A stretch of DNA of 64,000 bases from JAWKWH01 sp040830725 (GCA_040830725.1 JBFOMG010000025.1:22847-86846), one strand, 5' to 3'. Counted from the first letter of the stretch, positions 33,217-43,269 are shown. Notes: generated by a model not told the origin, from the letters alone. Numbers and translations are program-made.

Positions 33217-33236
33217 CCCAGTAATTCCCCTCGCAC

Positions 33237-34541
33237 TCAGCTTTTGGTTTCCGGCGCCGCGGCGGCCGTATCAGGCTGCACCGACGCGCCTGCCTTGTTT
33301 TTCTCCAGCACCGCCTCGGTGATCGAATTCGGCAACCGTTTCGGCGTTTCAATCAGTCCGAGAATGGGCATGATCGGGAAGAAGAACGCGAAATAGTAGA
33401 GCGTTCCCACCTGCGCCATGAAGACGTAGGCACCTTCTGCCGGTTTGGCGCCAAGCCATCCGAGGAAGAGGCAATCGGCGATAAACAGCCAGAAGAACAG
33501 CTTGTACCACGGACGGTAGACCGCTGAACGAACCTTGGAGGTATCGAGCCATGGCACAACGAACAGGATCAGGATCGAGGCGAACATGGCAATCACGCCG
33601 CCAAGCTTCGAATCGATCGGTCCGATATTGAACGTGATCGCCCTGAGGATCGCGTAGAAGGGCAGATAGTACCATTCCGGCACGATGTGCGCCGGCGTCT
33701 TCAGCGGATCGGCTTCGATGTAATTGTCCGGATGGCCGAGGAAATTCGGAATGTAGAAGATGAAATAGGCGAAGACGAACAGGAACACGATCATTGCGAA
33801 CGCGTCCTTGACTGTTGCGTGCGGCGTAAACGGCACCGTGTCTGTCTTCGATTTGACTTCAATTCCGGTCGGATTGGATTGTCCCGTCACATGCAGTGCC
33901 CAGACATGCAGCACCACAACACCGGCGATCATGAACGGCAGCAGGTAATGCAGCGAAAAGAAGCGGTTGAGCGTCGGATTATCGACCGCAAATCCACCCA
34001 AAAGCAGTTCCTGCACCCATTCGCCAACCAGCGGGAATGCGCTGAAGAACCCGGTAATGACCGTTGCACCCCAGAAGCTCATCTGCCCCCATGGCAACAC
34101 GTAGCCCATGAAGCCGGTTGCCATCATCAGCAGGTAGATGATGACGCCGAGAATCCACAGGAGCTCTCGTGGCGCCTTGTAGGAGCCGTAATAAAGCCCG
34201 CGCATCATGTGAATGTAGACGGCAATGAAGAAGAATGAAGCACCGTTGGAATGCATGTAGCGCAACAACCAGCCGGAATTGACGTCGCGCATGATGTGTT
34301 CGACTGAATCGAACGCCATGCTGGTCGCCGGCGTATAGTGCATCGCCAGCACAATGCCGGTGAGAATCTGCACCACCAGCATTATTGAGAGGATACCGCC
34401 AAATGTGTAGGCGTAGTTGAGGTTGCGCGGCACCGGATAGGCAACAAATGAATCATAGACCAGCCGCGGCAGCGGCATGCGCGCATCGATCCAGCGTCCA
34501 AGACCGGTGGTCGGCGTGTAGGTTGAATGACCTTCGCTCAT
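33237..34541 (-). CDS. petB: Cytochrome b of the bc1 complex
   Basis: 434 residues, eight membrane segments. Haem b ligand helices are visible as HYTPATSMAFDSVEHIMRD, IAVYIHMMRGLYYG and LLPFMIAGVVVLHVWALHVT. The Qo-site PEWY motif is in HIVPEWYYLPFYAILR. It oxidises ubiquinol at the Qo site and reduces quinone at Qi. The C-terminal 30 residues after IETPKRLPNSI are a polar, Ala-rich tail. Confidence 0.96.
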   Translation of the reverse strand: MSEGHSTYTPTTGLGRWIDARMPLPRLVYDSFVAYPVPRNLNYAYTFGGILSIMLVVQILTGIVLAMHYTPATSMAFDSVEHIMRDVNSGWLLRYMHSNGASFFFIAVYIHMMRGLYYGSYKAPRELLWILGVIIYLLMMATGFMGYVLPWGQMSFWGATVITGFFSAFPLVGEWVQELLLGGFAVDNPTLNRFFSLHYLLPFMIAGVVVLHVWALHVTGQSNPTGIEVKSKTDTVPFTPHATVKDAFAMIVFLFVFAYFIFYIPNFLGHPDNYIEADPLKTPAHIVPEWYYLPFYAILRAITFNIGPIDSKLGGVIAMFASILILFVVPWLDTSKVRSAVYRPWYKLFFWLFIADCLFLGWLGAKPAEGAYVFMAQVGTLYYFAFFFPIMPILGLIETPKRLPNSITEAVLEKNKAGASVQPDTAAAAPETKS

Positions 34542-34555
34542 CGTCAGATTATCCC

Positions 34556-35119
34556 CTATCCGATCTTGATGACGGTGTCGGAAACGAATTCGAAATTCGG
34601 TACCGCAAGATTTTCTGGCGCCGGACCTTTGCGAATGCGGCCGGCCGTGTCGTAGTGCGATCCATGGCAGGGGCAGAACCAGCCGCCAAAATCACCCGCC
34701 TGGCCAAGCGGAACGCAGCCCAGATGGGTGCAGGAGCCAATCATCACGATCCAGTTTTCCTTGCCCTCACCGGCGGATCGGTCGACATCCGTCGCCGGCG
34801 CATCGCTGGAAAGGTTTGCATTGCGCGCTACCGGATCCTTCAATTCATCGATCGTCACCGCATTGGCTTCGGCGATCTCTTCCGGCGTCCGGTTGCGGAT
34901 GAAAACCGGCTTGCCGCGCCATTTCACGGTAATCGACATGCCGGGCTCGATGCCGGAAATATCAACCTCGATCGACGCCAGTGCCAAGGTCGAAGCATCA
35001 GGCCGCAATTGGTCGATAAATGGCCAGGCAACGCCGCCCGCACCGACGGCTCCAGCCATCGCTGTCGCGACGTACAGAAAATCGCGGCGGGAGTGTTCGC
35101 TTGTATCGGATGCGCTCAC
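34556..35119 (-). CDS. petA: Rieske iron-sulfur protein of the bc1 complex
   Basis: 187 residues. It begins with a twin-arginine-type anchor (SRRDFLYVATAMAGAVG). The [2Fe-2S] ligands sit in CTHLGCVP and CPCHGSHYD. It accepts an electron from ubiquinol and swings to cytochrome c1. First gene of the operon; 14 bases to petB. A frame of 75 codons immediately upstream on the same strand has no support. Confidence 0.96.
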   Translation of the reverse strand: MSASDTSEHSRRDFLYVATAMAGAVGAGGVAWPFIDQLRPDASTLALASIEVDISGIEPGMSITVKWRGKPVFIRNRTPEEIAEANAVTIDELKDPVARNANLSSDAPATDVDRSAGEGKENWIVMIGSCTHLGCVPLGQAGDFGGWFCPCHGSHYDTAGRIRKGPAPENLAVPNFEFVSDTVIKIG

Positions 35120-35348
35120 GGTCCAAGTCCCTCAATCTGTTCCGTTTGCCGGACAGGCGGAACTCTTTTGGTCACCGGGCCAAGGCCGCACACGGCAGCA
35201 AGGCCGGCGGGAATCCCCCGGCAATTGGCGTTGGTTTCTATGCGTGATGTAGAGCCTTGTCCAGAGTGCAGCAAGCGATGACGGCAGTTTGTCGCGGCAT
35301 GGGGAAAACCGGATATCGTGCCCGGCCGAAGATGATGCAATTATCCGG

Positions 35349-35654
35349 CTAGTTTGCCCCCAAACGCACCAGCACTTCCCGCGGTATCCCGTATTCGCGG
35401 ATCACGCCGTCGTGGCGGCGCATGCCCATGATCTCGCGTTGAATGAAGTAATGGTGCACCGCGATCGCCGCCTCGCGAAGCAGCGGGGCCCTGTGGTCAC
35501 AATCAACCGTCGATTCACGCAATAGCGCCAATGCCCGCTCGACCCGTTTGCCGGCCAGCCCCAGTGACGCTGCGGCTTCACCGGCCGCTTCGTAGTCAAA
35601 TGCGGCGGAAAGCGGATCGGATTCGTCGGTTTTGCGGAATACTGCTGAGGTCAT
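35349..35654 (-). CDS. Conserved-looking 101-residue hypothetical protein
   Basis: Not recognised. It is Ala- and Arg-rich, mostly helical (FDYEAAGEAAASLGLAGKRV, ALALLRESTVDCDHRAPLLR, AAIAVHHYFIQREIMGMRRH) and ends IPREVLVRLGAN. No membrane segment or signal peptide. The coding character is good and there is no competing frame. It lies between petA and the ABC exporter pair on the same strand. Confidence 0.65.
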   Translation of the reverse strand: MTSAVFRKTDESDPLSAAFDYEAAGEAAASLGLAGKRVERALALLRESTVDCDHRAPLLREAAIAVHHYFIQREIMGMRRHDGVIREYGIPREVLVRLGAN

Positions 35655-35784
35655 GGCCGCAAATTGATCGAAACCGAATTCATTGGCAACTCAACATTTT
35701 GGTTCCTCGGAAGCCTGTGAACAGGGTGACAGCCACTTCACGCCGATTAGCTTGGCGGCTGCTATGTCGGCGCATCGAAATAAA

Positions 35785-37668
35785 TCACTCCGCCGCCAGT
35801 TCGGCACCCAGGAACCCGCCTGACTGGCGGTGCCACAATTTGGCGTAGAGCCCGCCCCGGGCAATCAGCGTTTCGTGATCGCCCTCCTCGACAATCTCAC
35901 CATTGTCAATCACGATCAGCCGGTCCAGAGCGGCAATCGTTGACAGCCGGTGCGCAACGGCGATCACCGTCTTTCCGTCCATCAACCGGGCAAGATTGTC
36001 CTGGATGGCAGCCTCGATTTCGGAATCCAGCGAGGACGTCGCCTCGTCAAGCAGCAGGATCGGCGCGTCCTTCAAAATCATTCGCGCAATCGCGATGCGC
36101 TGCCGCTGTCCTCCTGACAGTTTCACCCCACGCTCGCCGACATGGGCATCATATCCCTCGCGGCCCTTCGGATCGGCAATCTCCTTGATGAAATGATGCG
36201 CTTGAGCCGCTTGTGCAGCCGCGACGACCTCTGAATTGCTTGCCCCCTGTTTCCCGTAGGCGATGTTGTCGCGAATTGAGCGGTGCATCAGCACCGGATC
36301 CTGCGCCACCACCCCGAACTGGGCCCGCAGTGATGCCTGCGTCACATCGCGCAGATCCGCTCCATCGATCAATATCCGGCCACCCTCGACATCGAACAGC
36401 CGAAGCAGAAGATTGACAATGGTCGTCTTGCCGCCACCGGACGGCCCGACGAGCGCGATACGTTCACCCGGTTTGATGTGCAGGTTGAAGTTTTGAATGA
36501 CGCCATCGTCCTTGCCATAGTGAAAGGTGACGTTTTCAAAGCGGATGTCGCCGCTGACCGCCGGCAGATCGATTGCGTCGATCCGGTCTTTGATTGCCGG
36601 CTCCACCGATATCGTCCAGGTTGCATCCTGCACGGTGGCGAAATTACGGATCAGCCCGTTGATCGAAAACATGATCCAGCCTGACATTTGGGTCAGGCGC
36701 AGCACCAAACCCATTGCTGCGGCGATCGAACCGGTGGTGACAGTACCGTCAATCCAGCCCGATACCGCAATCCATCCGACGGTGGCGACAAGCAAACCGT
36801 TCAGCACGGCCACACAGGAGCGTACTGTGGTGATCATCCGCGTCAGATTGCGTGACGCAACAAGCATTTTTGTCATGCCTTCACGGACGAAGCTGTGTTC
36901 GCGCTCGCCGCTGTCGAACAGCTTGACCGCCATGATGTTGGTAAACGCGTCAACCATGCGGCCGTTGACAACCGAACGCTCGTCCGCCAGCCGGCGCCCG
37001 GCGTCACGCAACTTGGGCATCAGAAACCATGCAATCGCCAGATAGCACATCAGCCATACGGCAACGACGAATCCCAACATCGGGTCGAGGGTCATCAGTA
37101 TGGTAATGGTCAGCACGATGAACGTCATGAACGACCAGAACACCTGCAACAACGCGATGATGAAATCGCCAACCGAAGCGCTTCCCTGCATCACCTTGGT
37201 GGCAATGCGGCCGGCGAAATCGTTCTGATAGAAGGCATAGGGCTGCTCGATCACCCGCCGGAACGACTGCCAGCGAACGCGGGTGAAGAAAGCCGGTACG
37301 ATAACCTGTTGTTCGACCGAGACGGCAGCAATCAGCACAACGGTTCTGGCGAGCAGCACCAGCGCCAGCAATCCCGCAAGTGACCAGAAATGATCGCGAA
37401 TCAAGGTCGCCGGCGACGATGCATCCAGCGTATCAACCAGCCATCCCAGAGACCAATAGAGCGCTGCATCAACTATACCCGCCAATCCGCCGATCAGGAG
37501 CAGGAGAAAGAACGGGCCTTTTGCCTGCCGCGCGAAATAGACGATGAAGGTCCACGCCGCATGCGGCAGCACCTCGCGACTGGTATCGCCAAAGGGGTCA
37601 ATGCGGTTTTCAAGCCGGTTCCAGACCGGCTCGAAAATCCCATTGTCGTCCCTTTGACCATCACTCAT
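35785..37668 (-). CDS. ABC exporter, fused membrane and ATPase domains (second of a pair)
   Basis: 627 residues, MsbA-like half-transporter. Six-helix membrane domain at residues 35-345, ATPase domain from about 370 with Walker A GPSGGGKTT, Q-loop VAQDPVLMHRS, signature LSGGQRQRIAIA, Walker B ILLLDEATSS and the switch AHRLSTIA. It begins inside the last codons of the gene before it (4-base overlap), so the two products may form a heterodimer. Substrate unknown (lipid, drug or peptide). Confidence 0.9.
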   Translation of the reverse strand: MSDGQRDDNGIFEPVWNRLENRIDPFGDTSREVLPHAAWTFIVYFARQAKGPFFLLLLIGGLAGIVDAALYWSLGWLVDTLDASSPATLIRDHFWSLAGLLALVLLARTVVLIAAVSVEQQVIVPAFFTRVRWQSFRRVIEQPYAFYQNDFAGRIATKVMQGSASVGDFIIALLQVFWSFMTFIVLTITILMTLDPMLGFVVAVWLMCYLAIAWFLMPKLRDAGRRLADERSVVNGRMVDAFTNIMAVKLFDSGEREHSFVREGMTKMLVASRNLTRMITTVRSCVAVLNGLLVATVGWIAVSGWIDGTVTTGSIAAAMGLVLRLTQMSGWIMFSINGLIRNFATVQDATWTISVEPAIKDRIDAIDLPAVSGDIRFENVTFHYGKDDGVIQNFNLHIKPGERIALVGPSGGGKTTIVNLLLRLFDVEGGRILIDGADLRDVTQASLRAQFGVVAQDPVLMHRSIRDNIAYGKQGASNSEVVAAAQAAQAHHFIKEIADPKGREGYDAHVGERGVKLSGGQRQRIAIARMILKDAPILLLDEATSSLDSEIEAAIQDNLARLMDGKTVIAVAHRLSTIAALDRLIVIDNGEIVEEGDHETLIARGGLYAKLWHRQSGGFLGAELAAE

Positions 37669-39521
37669 TCAGCGGCAACCCCGGCTTCGGCCTCGTTGTG
37701 GATCAGGAATCCACCCGACTGACGCTCCCATAACTGGGCATACAGACCACCTTTGGCAACCAGTTCGTCATGGGTTCCCTGTTCGATGATCTCGCCATTG
37801 TCCATGACGATCAGCCGGTCGAGCGCGGCAATTGTTGACAGCCGGTGGGCAATCGCGATCACGGTCTTGCCCTCCATCAGCCGGTAGAGGTTTTCCTGGA
37901 TCGCCGCCTCAACCTCCGAATCGAGCGCCGAAGTCGCCTCGTCGAGGATGAGGATCGGCGCGTCCTTGAGCATCACCCGTGCGATCGCTATGCGCTGGCG
38001 CTGGCCGCCCGAAAGTTTGACGCCCCGTTCGCCCACATGCGCATCGAGCCCCCTCCTTCCTTTCGGATCTTCCAGATCGTCAATAAAGGAATCGGCCTCC
38101 GCCCGGCGAACGGCTTCCATGATCATGTCTTCCGTGGCGTCGTGCCGGCCATAGGCAATGTTTTCGCGCAGCGAACGATGCAGGAGCGAGGTATCCTGCG
38201 ACACCATACCGATTGCACCGCGCAGACTGTCCTGACTGACCTTTGAAATATCCTGGCCATCGATGGTGATGCGGCCGCGCTCGAGATCATAAAAACGCAG
38301 CAACAGGTTCACCAGCGTCGACTTGCCGGCGCCTGACCGTCCGACCAGACCGATCTTCTCACCCGGCTTGACGGTCAGCGACAGATCCTCGATCACGCCT
38401 TTCTCTTTCCCGTAATGGAAGCGCACATGGTCGTATTCGATCCTGCCTTCGCTGGCGGCCAACTTGCCGGCATCAGCCTCATCGCGAACCAGCCGCGGCT
38501 GCGCAACGGTATTCATACCGTCGATTGCCATGCCGAGATTTTCAAACAGTCCCGACAGTTCCCACATGATCCAGTGGCTCATGCCGTTGAGCCTCAGCAC
38601 AAGGCCGATCGCGATTGCCACCGCCCCGGCGCTGACCGCAGAATCGAGCCACGACCAGATGCCTATGGCGGCAATCGCATAGAGCAACGCATAGTTCAGC
38701 ACGACCAGCGCGATGTTGAGCAGCGTCACCAGGCGCATCTGCGGATGCACGGTATTCAAAAAACCTTCCATGGAATCGCGCGCATAGTCGGTTTCCAGCT
38801 TCGAATGGGCGAACAGCTTCACCGTCATGATGTTGGTGTAGCTATCGACCACGCGGCCGGTCATTTCCGAACGTGCGTCGGCCTGGCGTTCCGAGATCAC
38901 GCGCATGCGCGGCATGAAATAACGCAGGATGATCGCATATCCGGCAAACCACACCAGAAACGGCGTCATCAGCCAGACGCTGAGCGACGAAACGAGCACC
39001 AGCGCACCGAGAAAGTAGACGGAAACATAGACGAATATGTCGGCCGTCTTCATCACCGTTTCGCGCACACCCAGCGCAGCCTGCATCACCTTGGTGGCGA
39101 CACGGCCGGCAAACTCATCCTGATAGAAACTCATCGACTGGCCGAGCACATAGCGATGCGCCATCCAGCGGATGATCATCGGATAGTTGCCGATGACGGT
39201 CTGGTGGACAACGAGATTGTGCAGCACCGCGATCAGCGGATAGACGCCGAGCACGACAACCGTCATCAAAATCAGCTGTCCACCCTCGTCGGCCAAAAAT
39301 GTCGTGCGGTCGCTGCCCGACAGCCAGTCGACCAGATTTCCAAAGAACGAGAAAATCCATATCTCAACGACCGCCGCGACGACTGACAGTGCAGACACAA
39401 CAGCCAGCGCCGGCCATATTCCGCGGGTGTAGTGCCAGATGAACAGCCACAATTTTGCAGGCGGTTCAGTCGGCTCGACTACCGGAAACGGATCGATCAG
39501 TTTTTCAAACCAGGCAAACAT
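37665..39521 (-). CDS. ABC exporter, fused membrane and ATPase domains (first of a pair)
   Basis: 618 residues, paralogous to the following gene along its whole length. Membrane domain residues 25-340; ATPase with Walker A GRSGAGKST, MVSQDTSLLHRS, LSGGQRQRIAIARV, ILILDEATSA and AHRLSTIA. Both proteins keep a Glu after the Walker B Asp and a consensus signature motif, so neither nucleotide site looks degenerate. The paired, overlapping layout indicates a two-subunit exporter. Confidence 0.9.
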   Translation of the reverse strand: MFAWFEKLIDPFPVVEPTEPPAKLWLFIWHYTRGIWPALAVVSALSVVAAVVEIWIFSFFGNLVDWLSGSDRTTFLADEGGQLILMTVVVLGVYPLIAVLHNLVVHQTVIGNYPMIIRWMAHRYVLGQSMSFYQDEFAGRVATKVMQAALGVRETVMKTADIFVYVSVYFLGALVLVSSLSVWLMTPFLVWFAGYAIILRYFMPRMRVISERQADARSEMTGRVVDSYTNIMTVKLFAHSKLETDYARDSMEGFLNTVHPQMRLVTLLNIALVVLNYALLYAIAAIGIWSWLDSAVSAGAVAIAIGLVLRLNGMSHWIMWELSGLFENLGMAIDGMNTVAQPRLVRDEADAGKLAASEGRIEYDHVRFHYGKEKGVIEDLSLTVKPGEKIGLVGRSGAGKSTLVNLLLRFYDLERGRITIDGQDISKVSQDSLRGAIGMVSQDTSLLHRSLRENIAYGRHDATEDMIMEAVRRAEADSFIDDLEDPKGRRGLDAHVGERGVKLSGGQRQRIAIARVMLKDAPILILDEATSALDSEVEAAIQENLYRLMEGKTVIAIAHRLSTIAALDRLIVMDNGEIIEQGTHDELVAKGGLYAQLWERQSGGFLIHNEAEAGVAAE

Positions 39522-39931
39522 GGTTCAAACCTCAAACAATTTTCGTGCGCCGCAGTTCAAAACGCGGCTTGAGACGGAAACAACGCGTGAGCGCCCTGCC
39601 TGCGCCCTATCGGCAGGTTTGGAAGCAAAATGACGGCGAAACTGTTTCATCACGAGTGATTCCCAACGGAAGCGGATAATTCCGGCGGAAATCGGTGACG
39701 TTAACTAAAGACTACTTTTGAAAAACGTTTGTCGCGAAATCCACCTAAAGGCGCGCACCGGGCGCGCGTGGGCAGTAGGATGGTCCCATTATCCAGAATT
39801 CCATCTGTGCCTCCGGCGAATTGCGTTTCAACGACTCGCTGTTTACACCCGCCGAATTGCGGCTTCAACCATTTGGTTGTGTCCTGCTGACATTGCGAGT
39901 TCCAACTGTGTCCTTTCGGCAACCCTGATCC
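39522..39931. other. Intergenic region between the ABC pair and trmL
   Basis: 410 bases with divergent promoters expected on both sides; none is convincing. A weak direct repeat (GCGAATTGCGTTTCAACGA at about 39816 and CCGAATTGCGGCTTCAACCA at about 39852) is present. A minus-strand frame at 39701-39958 has no ribosome-binding site and overlaps the start of trmL, so I do not call it a gene. Confidence 0.5.
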
Positions 39932-40411
39932 ATGGCAAACACCGTTCCAGATTTCCACATCGCGCTTTACCAGCCGGATATTCCCGGCAATACCGGATCG
40001 ATCCTCAGGCTCGCCGCCTGTCTCGGCATCACCTGCGAGATCATCGAACCGGCAGGTTTCAGCCTGTCGGACCGTGCGCTCCGGCGAGCGGGCATGGACT
40101 ATCTTGAATTGGCTTCGTTAAACCGACACGCCGACTGGGACGCTTTTGAAGCTCAGCGGAAAAACGGTGAGCAGCGCCTGATCCTCCTGACAACAAAGGT
40201 AGGCCACGGCTACACCGATTTTGATTTCCGGCCACGCGATATCCTCCTGTTTGGCCGCGAATCGGCAGGCGTTCCAGCGTCGGTTCACAATGCCGTGGAT
40301 ACACGCCTCACCATTCCGATGCCGGGAGGCGGACGCAGTCTCAATCTGGCAATGAGCGTTGCAATGGTGGCCGGTGAGGTGATGCGGCAATTATCAGTCG
40401 GCGCTCGGTAG
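39932..40411 (+). CDS. trmL: tRNA (cytidine(34)-2'-O)-methyltransferase TrmL
   Basis: 159 residues, a minimal SPOUT methyltransferase. FHIALYQPDIPGNTGSILRL is the N-terminal signature, and the knot-forming SAM site is LLFGRESAGVPASVH with LTIPMPGGGRSLNLAMSVA. It 2'-O-methylates the wobble nucleotide of tRNA-Leu. Its 3' end overlaps the convergent small gene at 40394 by 18 bases. Confidence 0.92.
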   Translation: MANTVPDFHIALYQPDIPGNTGSILRLAACLGITCEIIEPAGFSLSDRALRRAGMDYLELASLNRHADWDAFEAQRKNGEQRLILLTTKVGHGYTDFDFRPRDILLFGRESAGVPASVHNAVDTRLTIPMPGGGRSLNLAMSVAMVAGEVMRQLSVGAR

Positions 40412-40651
40412 CCGGCGCATGGTGAATTCAATGACATCGCCGGGCCGCTCGCACCAGCTTTCCACGCTGGTCCAATAGGCCTGTTTCGGCCACGAATCGT
40501 ACCACTCACGGGCTTTTTTGCGCGCTTCAAGCCGCGGCAGCACGAATGTCTCCCGCACAAAACCGTCGCGCGGTAACCTGTTTTGGGTCCTGCGTGAATC
40601 GGCCAGCCTGCCTTTCAAGCTGCTCAAATCTGGTCTTTTGGCAACAGACAC
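40394..40651 (-). CDS. 85-residue basic hypothetical protein
   Basis: Not recognised. Rich in Arg, Trp and Tyr: LRLADSRRTQ-type N-terminus, PRLEARKKAREWYDSWPKQA, YWTSVESWCERPGDVIEF. GTG start with GAGG five bases upstream; no internal ATG before the end. No membrane segment. Its tail overlaps the end of trmL on the other strand. Confidence 0.65.
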   Translation of the reverse strand: MSVAKRPDLSSLKGRLADSRRTQNRLPRDGFVRETFVLPRLEARKKAREWYDSWPKQAYWTSVESWCERPGDVIEFTMRRLPSAD

Positions 40652-40793
40652 GGTCGCCTCACAAACAGTATACTCGCAAGTTCAGGCCCATACTTGACCC
40701 GTTGAATATTCAGTTTAGGGATCGAATTCCGGACTGACGAGTCATTTTCGCTGCCTGATACAACGGCCGCGCCAGTTGAATTGGAGACACCCG

Positions 40794-41708
40794 ATGGGAA
40801 GCCACAACATCCCCGAGGGTCTGCCCCCCGGCATCGATGACAAGAAGACACGCGCCAGCACCTGGTTCTCCGAGCTGCGCGACACGATTTGCGCTTCGTT
40901 CGAACAACTTGAAGACGAATTGACCGGACCCTATTCCGATCGCCCGGCCGGGCGGTTTGAGCGCACACCCTGGCAGCGTGACGGCGGCAAGGGCGGCGGT
41001 GGTGTCATGTCGATGATGCACGGCCGTGTGTTCGAGAAAGTCGGCGTCCATACCTCGACGGTCTTTGGCGAGTTTGCACCTGAATTTCGCAAGCAGATCC
41101 CTGGTGCGGAGGAAGACCCAAGGTTCTGGGCATCCGGTATTTCGCTGATTGCCCACATGCACAATCCCAATGTCCCTGCGGTACACATGAACACGCGCAT
41201 GGTTGTCACCACAAGGCAATGGTTCGGTGGAGGCGCGGATTTGACCCCGGTGCTCGACCGCCGCCGGACCCAGGATGATCCGGATACTGCCGCATTTCAC
41301 AAGGCATTCGAATTTGTCTGCAAGCGGCATCCGGACGTTGCGGACTATCCCCGCTTCAAACAGTGGTGTGACGACTATTTTTACCTCAAACACCGCGACG
41401 AACCGCGCGGGATCGGCGGAATATTCTATGATTGGCTGCATTCCAGCGACGAATCCGGCGGCTGGGAGGCCGATTTCGAGTTCACCCAGGATGTCGGGCG
41501 CTCCTTCAATGTCGTCTACCCGCTTCTGGTTCGCCGCAATTTCAATCTTGGCTGGACCAGCGAAGATCGCGAAGAACAACTGGTCAGGCGCGGTCGCTAT
41601 GTCGAATTCAACCTGCTTTACGATCGCGGAACGATTTTCGGGCTCAAGACCGGCGGCAATATCGATTCAATCCTGTCCTCAATGCCTCCTGAGGTGAAAT
41701 GGCCTTAG
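40794..41708 (+). CDS. hemF: Aerobic coproporphyrinogen-III oxidase HemF
   Basis: 304 residues. Converts coproporphyrinogen III to protoporphyrinogen IX with oxygen in haem synthesis. Family blocks: RTPWQRDGGKGGGGVMSMM, HMHNPNVPAVHMNTRMVV with conserved His, WFGGGADLTPVL, KHRDEPRGIGGIFYDWL, and the C-terminal GRYVEFNLLYDRGTIFGLKT. GGAGA six bases before the ATG at 40794 decides the start over a TTG at 40776. Confidence 0.96.
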   Translation: MGSHNIPEGLPPGIDDKKTRASTWFSELRDTICASFEQLEDELTGPYSDRPAGRFERTPWQRDGGKGGGGVMSMMHGRVFEKVGVHTSTVFGEFAPEFRKQIPGAEEDPRFWASGISLIAHMHNPNVPAVHMNTRMVVTTRQWFGGGADLTPVLDRRRTQDDPDTAAFHKAFEFVCKRHPDVADYPRFKQWCDDYFYLKHRDEPRGIGGIFYDWLHSSDESGGWEADFEFTQDVGRSFNVVYPLLVRRNFNLGWTSEDREEQLVRRGRYVEFNLLYDRGTIFGLKTGGNIDSILSSMPPEVKWP

Positions 41709-41761
41709 ATTTTTGACTGTCATCACATTTGAGGCAGGTCAACCGTTTCACCGCCATCGGA

Positions 41762-41770
41762 TGCTATACT
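41762..41770 (+). promoter_or_regulatory. Extended -10 promoter of the DUF1059 gene
   Basis: TGCTATACT is an extended -10 (TGn-TATACT) located 32 bases before the GTG start at 41802; the -35 is weak. A strong AGAGGAGGA ribosome site lies between. Confidence 0.5.
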
Positions 41771-41801
41771 GCCAAAATCACGAGCAGAGGAGGATCGCGC
41801 T

Positions 41802-41987
41802 GTGAAGGAATTTCAATGTGGTGCGCTGGTTCCGGGTTGTGATTGGCATACACGCCATGACGACGAGGCCGAGGTCATGCGCCGCGCTGTCGAGCACATG
41901 CGCAAGGCCCATGGTGAAACGACCATCCGTGAAACCATGATCGAAGCCATCCGGTCGCGCATCGTACAGGTCAGCGACGCGGCCTGA
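41802..41987 (+). CDS. DUF1059 small protein
   Basis: 61 residues. Matches the DUF1059 layout: a Cys near the N-terminus (EFQCGALVPGCDWHTRHDDE), then an acidic helix and a His-Met-Arg-Lys-x-His stretch (AVEHMRKAHGETTI). The Cys/Cys/His/His arrangement suggests metal binding, as in short zinc-ribbon or C2H2-like proteins. Function unknown. GTG start after AGAGGAGGA. Confidence 0.8.
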   Translation: MKEFQCGALVPGCDWHTRHDDEAEVMRRAVEHMRKAHGETTIRETMIEAIRSRIVQVSDAA

Positions 41988-42000
41988 GAAACTTCAAGGG

Positions 42001-43269
42001 TTAGTCTTTATCTGCTCGCGCCAGTTCGATGGCGCGGGCAATGAGGGTATGTTTGTCTGGCTCGAATCCGCTCTCGAGCCATTCGGTTTCGAGTTGCGCC
42101 AATACGGCTCCCAGTTTTTCCCCCGGCTCAAAGCCTTGTTCCAGCAAATCCCTGCCCGAAAGAGGAAAATCGGGCTTCTGCCAGCGCTCCGCGATCGCAA
42201 GCAGCTTGCCATATGCTCCCGCCTCTACAAGCGCTTCGTCGTTTTCCTGGCCGCGGGTTCGCGCCGACGCGAGCGCCAGCTTCAGACGGTCGAGCATGGC
42301 TTGCAAATCGCACCGGTAGAGCTGCTTTAGAAATGCTGTTTCCGATATGCCATCTGGCGGCAATGGTGTCGCTACCCAACTCACCAATCGGCCGGAATCC
42401 CTGTTCGACAGGCGTAACCGGTCTGCAAGCGCCCGGACACGGCTCTCATTCGGGGGAATGATCGCTTCCAGCCGCAACAACGCATCAGGCGCCCAACCGA
42501 GCGCCCGTTCAGCCGCCACAAGCCCATGGATGGCGTCAATGCCCCATTTTTCCGTTTCCGGCAGCACTTTGCCCAGCACACCGGCCTGGCGCATCCACAA
42601 CAAAGCCCGCGAAGGGTCAGTGGCTGCGAGCAATTTGTCGAGTTCTGCCCAAACCCGTTCCGGCGACAAACCGTCGAGACCGCTTTTCAGTCTCGCACAC
42701 GCTTTGAGACCCTCGGCATCAGGCCGGCCGTCGCCATAGCGGGCAAAAAAGCGAAAAAACCGCAATATGCGCAAATAGTCTTCACGAATTCGGGTTTCAG
42801 CGTCGCCGATGAATCGCACCATACGTTGCTGGATATCCGCAACCCCGCCGACAAGGTCCACCACCTCACCATCGGAATCGGCATAAAGTCCGTTTATCGT
42901 GAAATCGCGCCGTTCGGCGTCGGCCTGCCAACTGCGACCGAACTTGACCTTCGCGCGCCGGCCATCAGTTTCAATATCCTCTCGCAAGGTGGTCACTTCG
43001 AATGGACTTCCATTGGCGATGACCGTCACCGTGCCGTGTTCGATGCCGGTCGGCACCGATTTGAAACCGGCTGCACCCGCGCGGCGCATGACTTCTTCAG
43101 GCACACAGGTTGTCGCGATATCAATATCGGAGACGTCTTCACCCAGAAGCGCATTGCGAACAGCTCCTCCGGCAATCCGCGCCTCTTCGCCTGCACAATT
43201 GAGGATTGCGAGGACCGACTGCAGGTTTTTATCCTCAAGCCATCCGGGGCCCGATATCGAAATGCTCAC
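42001..43269 (-). CDS. cca: CCA tRNA nucleotidyltransferase / poly(A) polymerase family
   Basis: 422 residues. The nucleotidyltransferase core lies near the N-terminus: RIAGGAVRNALLGEDVSDID with the metal-binding DxD, then LREDIETDGRRAKVKFGRSW, RRDFTINGLYADSDGEVVDL and RIREDYLRILRFFRFFARYG. It adds or repairs the 3' CCA of tRNAs. Overlaps the upstream NUDIX gene by 4 bases, in an operon 44533-42001. Confidence 0.93.
   Translation of the reverse strand: MSISISGPGWLEDKNLQSVLAILNCAGEEARIAGGAVRNALLGEDVSDIDIATTCVPEEVMRRAGAAGFKSVPTGIEHGTVTVIANGSPFEVTTLREDIETDGRRAKVKFGRSWQADAERRDFTINGLYADSDGEVVDLVGGVADIQQRMVRFIGDAETRIREDYLRILRFFRFFARYGDGRPDAEGLKACARLKSGLDGLSPERVWAELDKLLAATDPSRALLWMRQAGVLGKVLPETEKWGIDAIHGLVAAERALGWAPDALLRLEAIIPPNESRVRALADRLRLSNRDSGRLVSWVATPLPPDGISETAFLKQLYRCDLQAMLDRLKLALASARTRGQENDEALVEAGAYGKLLAIAERWQKPDFPLSGRDLLEQGFEPGEKLGAVLAQLETEWLESGFEPDKHTLIARAIELARADKD

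Noticed and set aside
39701..39958. 85-codon minus-strand frame upstream of trmL
   Set aside because: No ribosome site, overlaps the trmL start, and has random composition.
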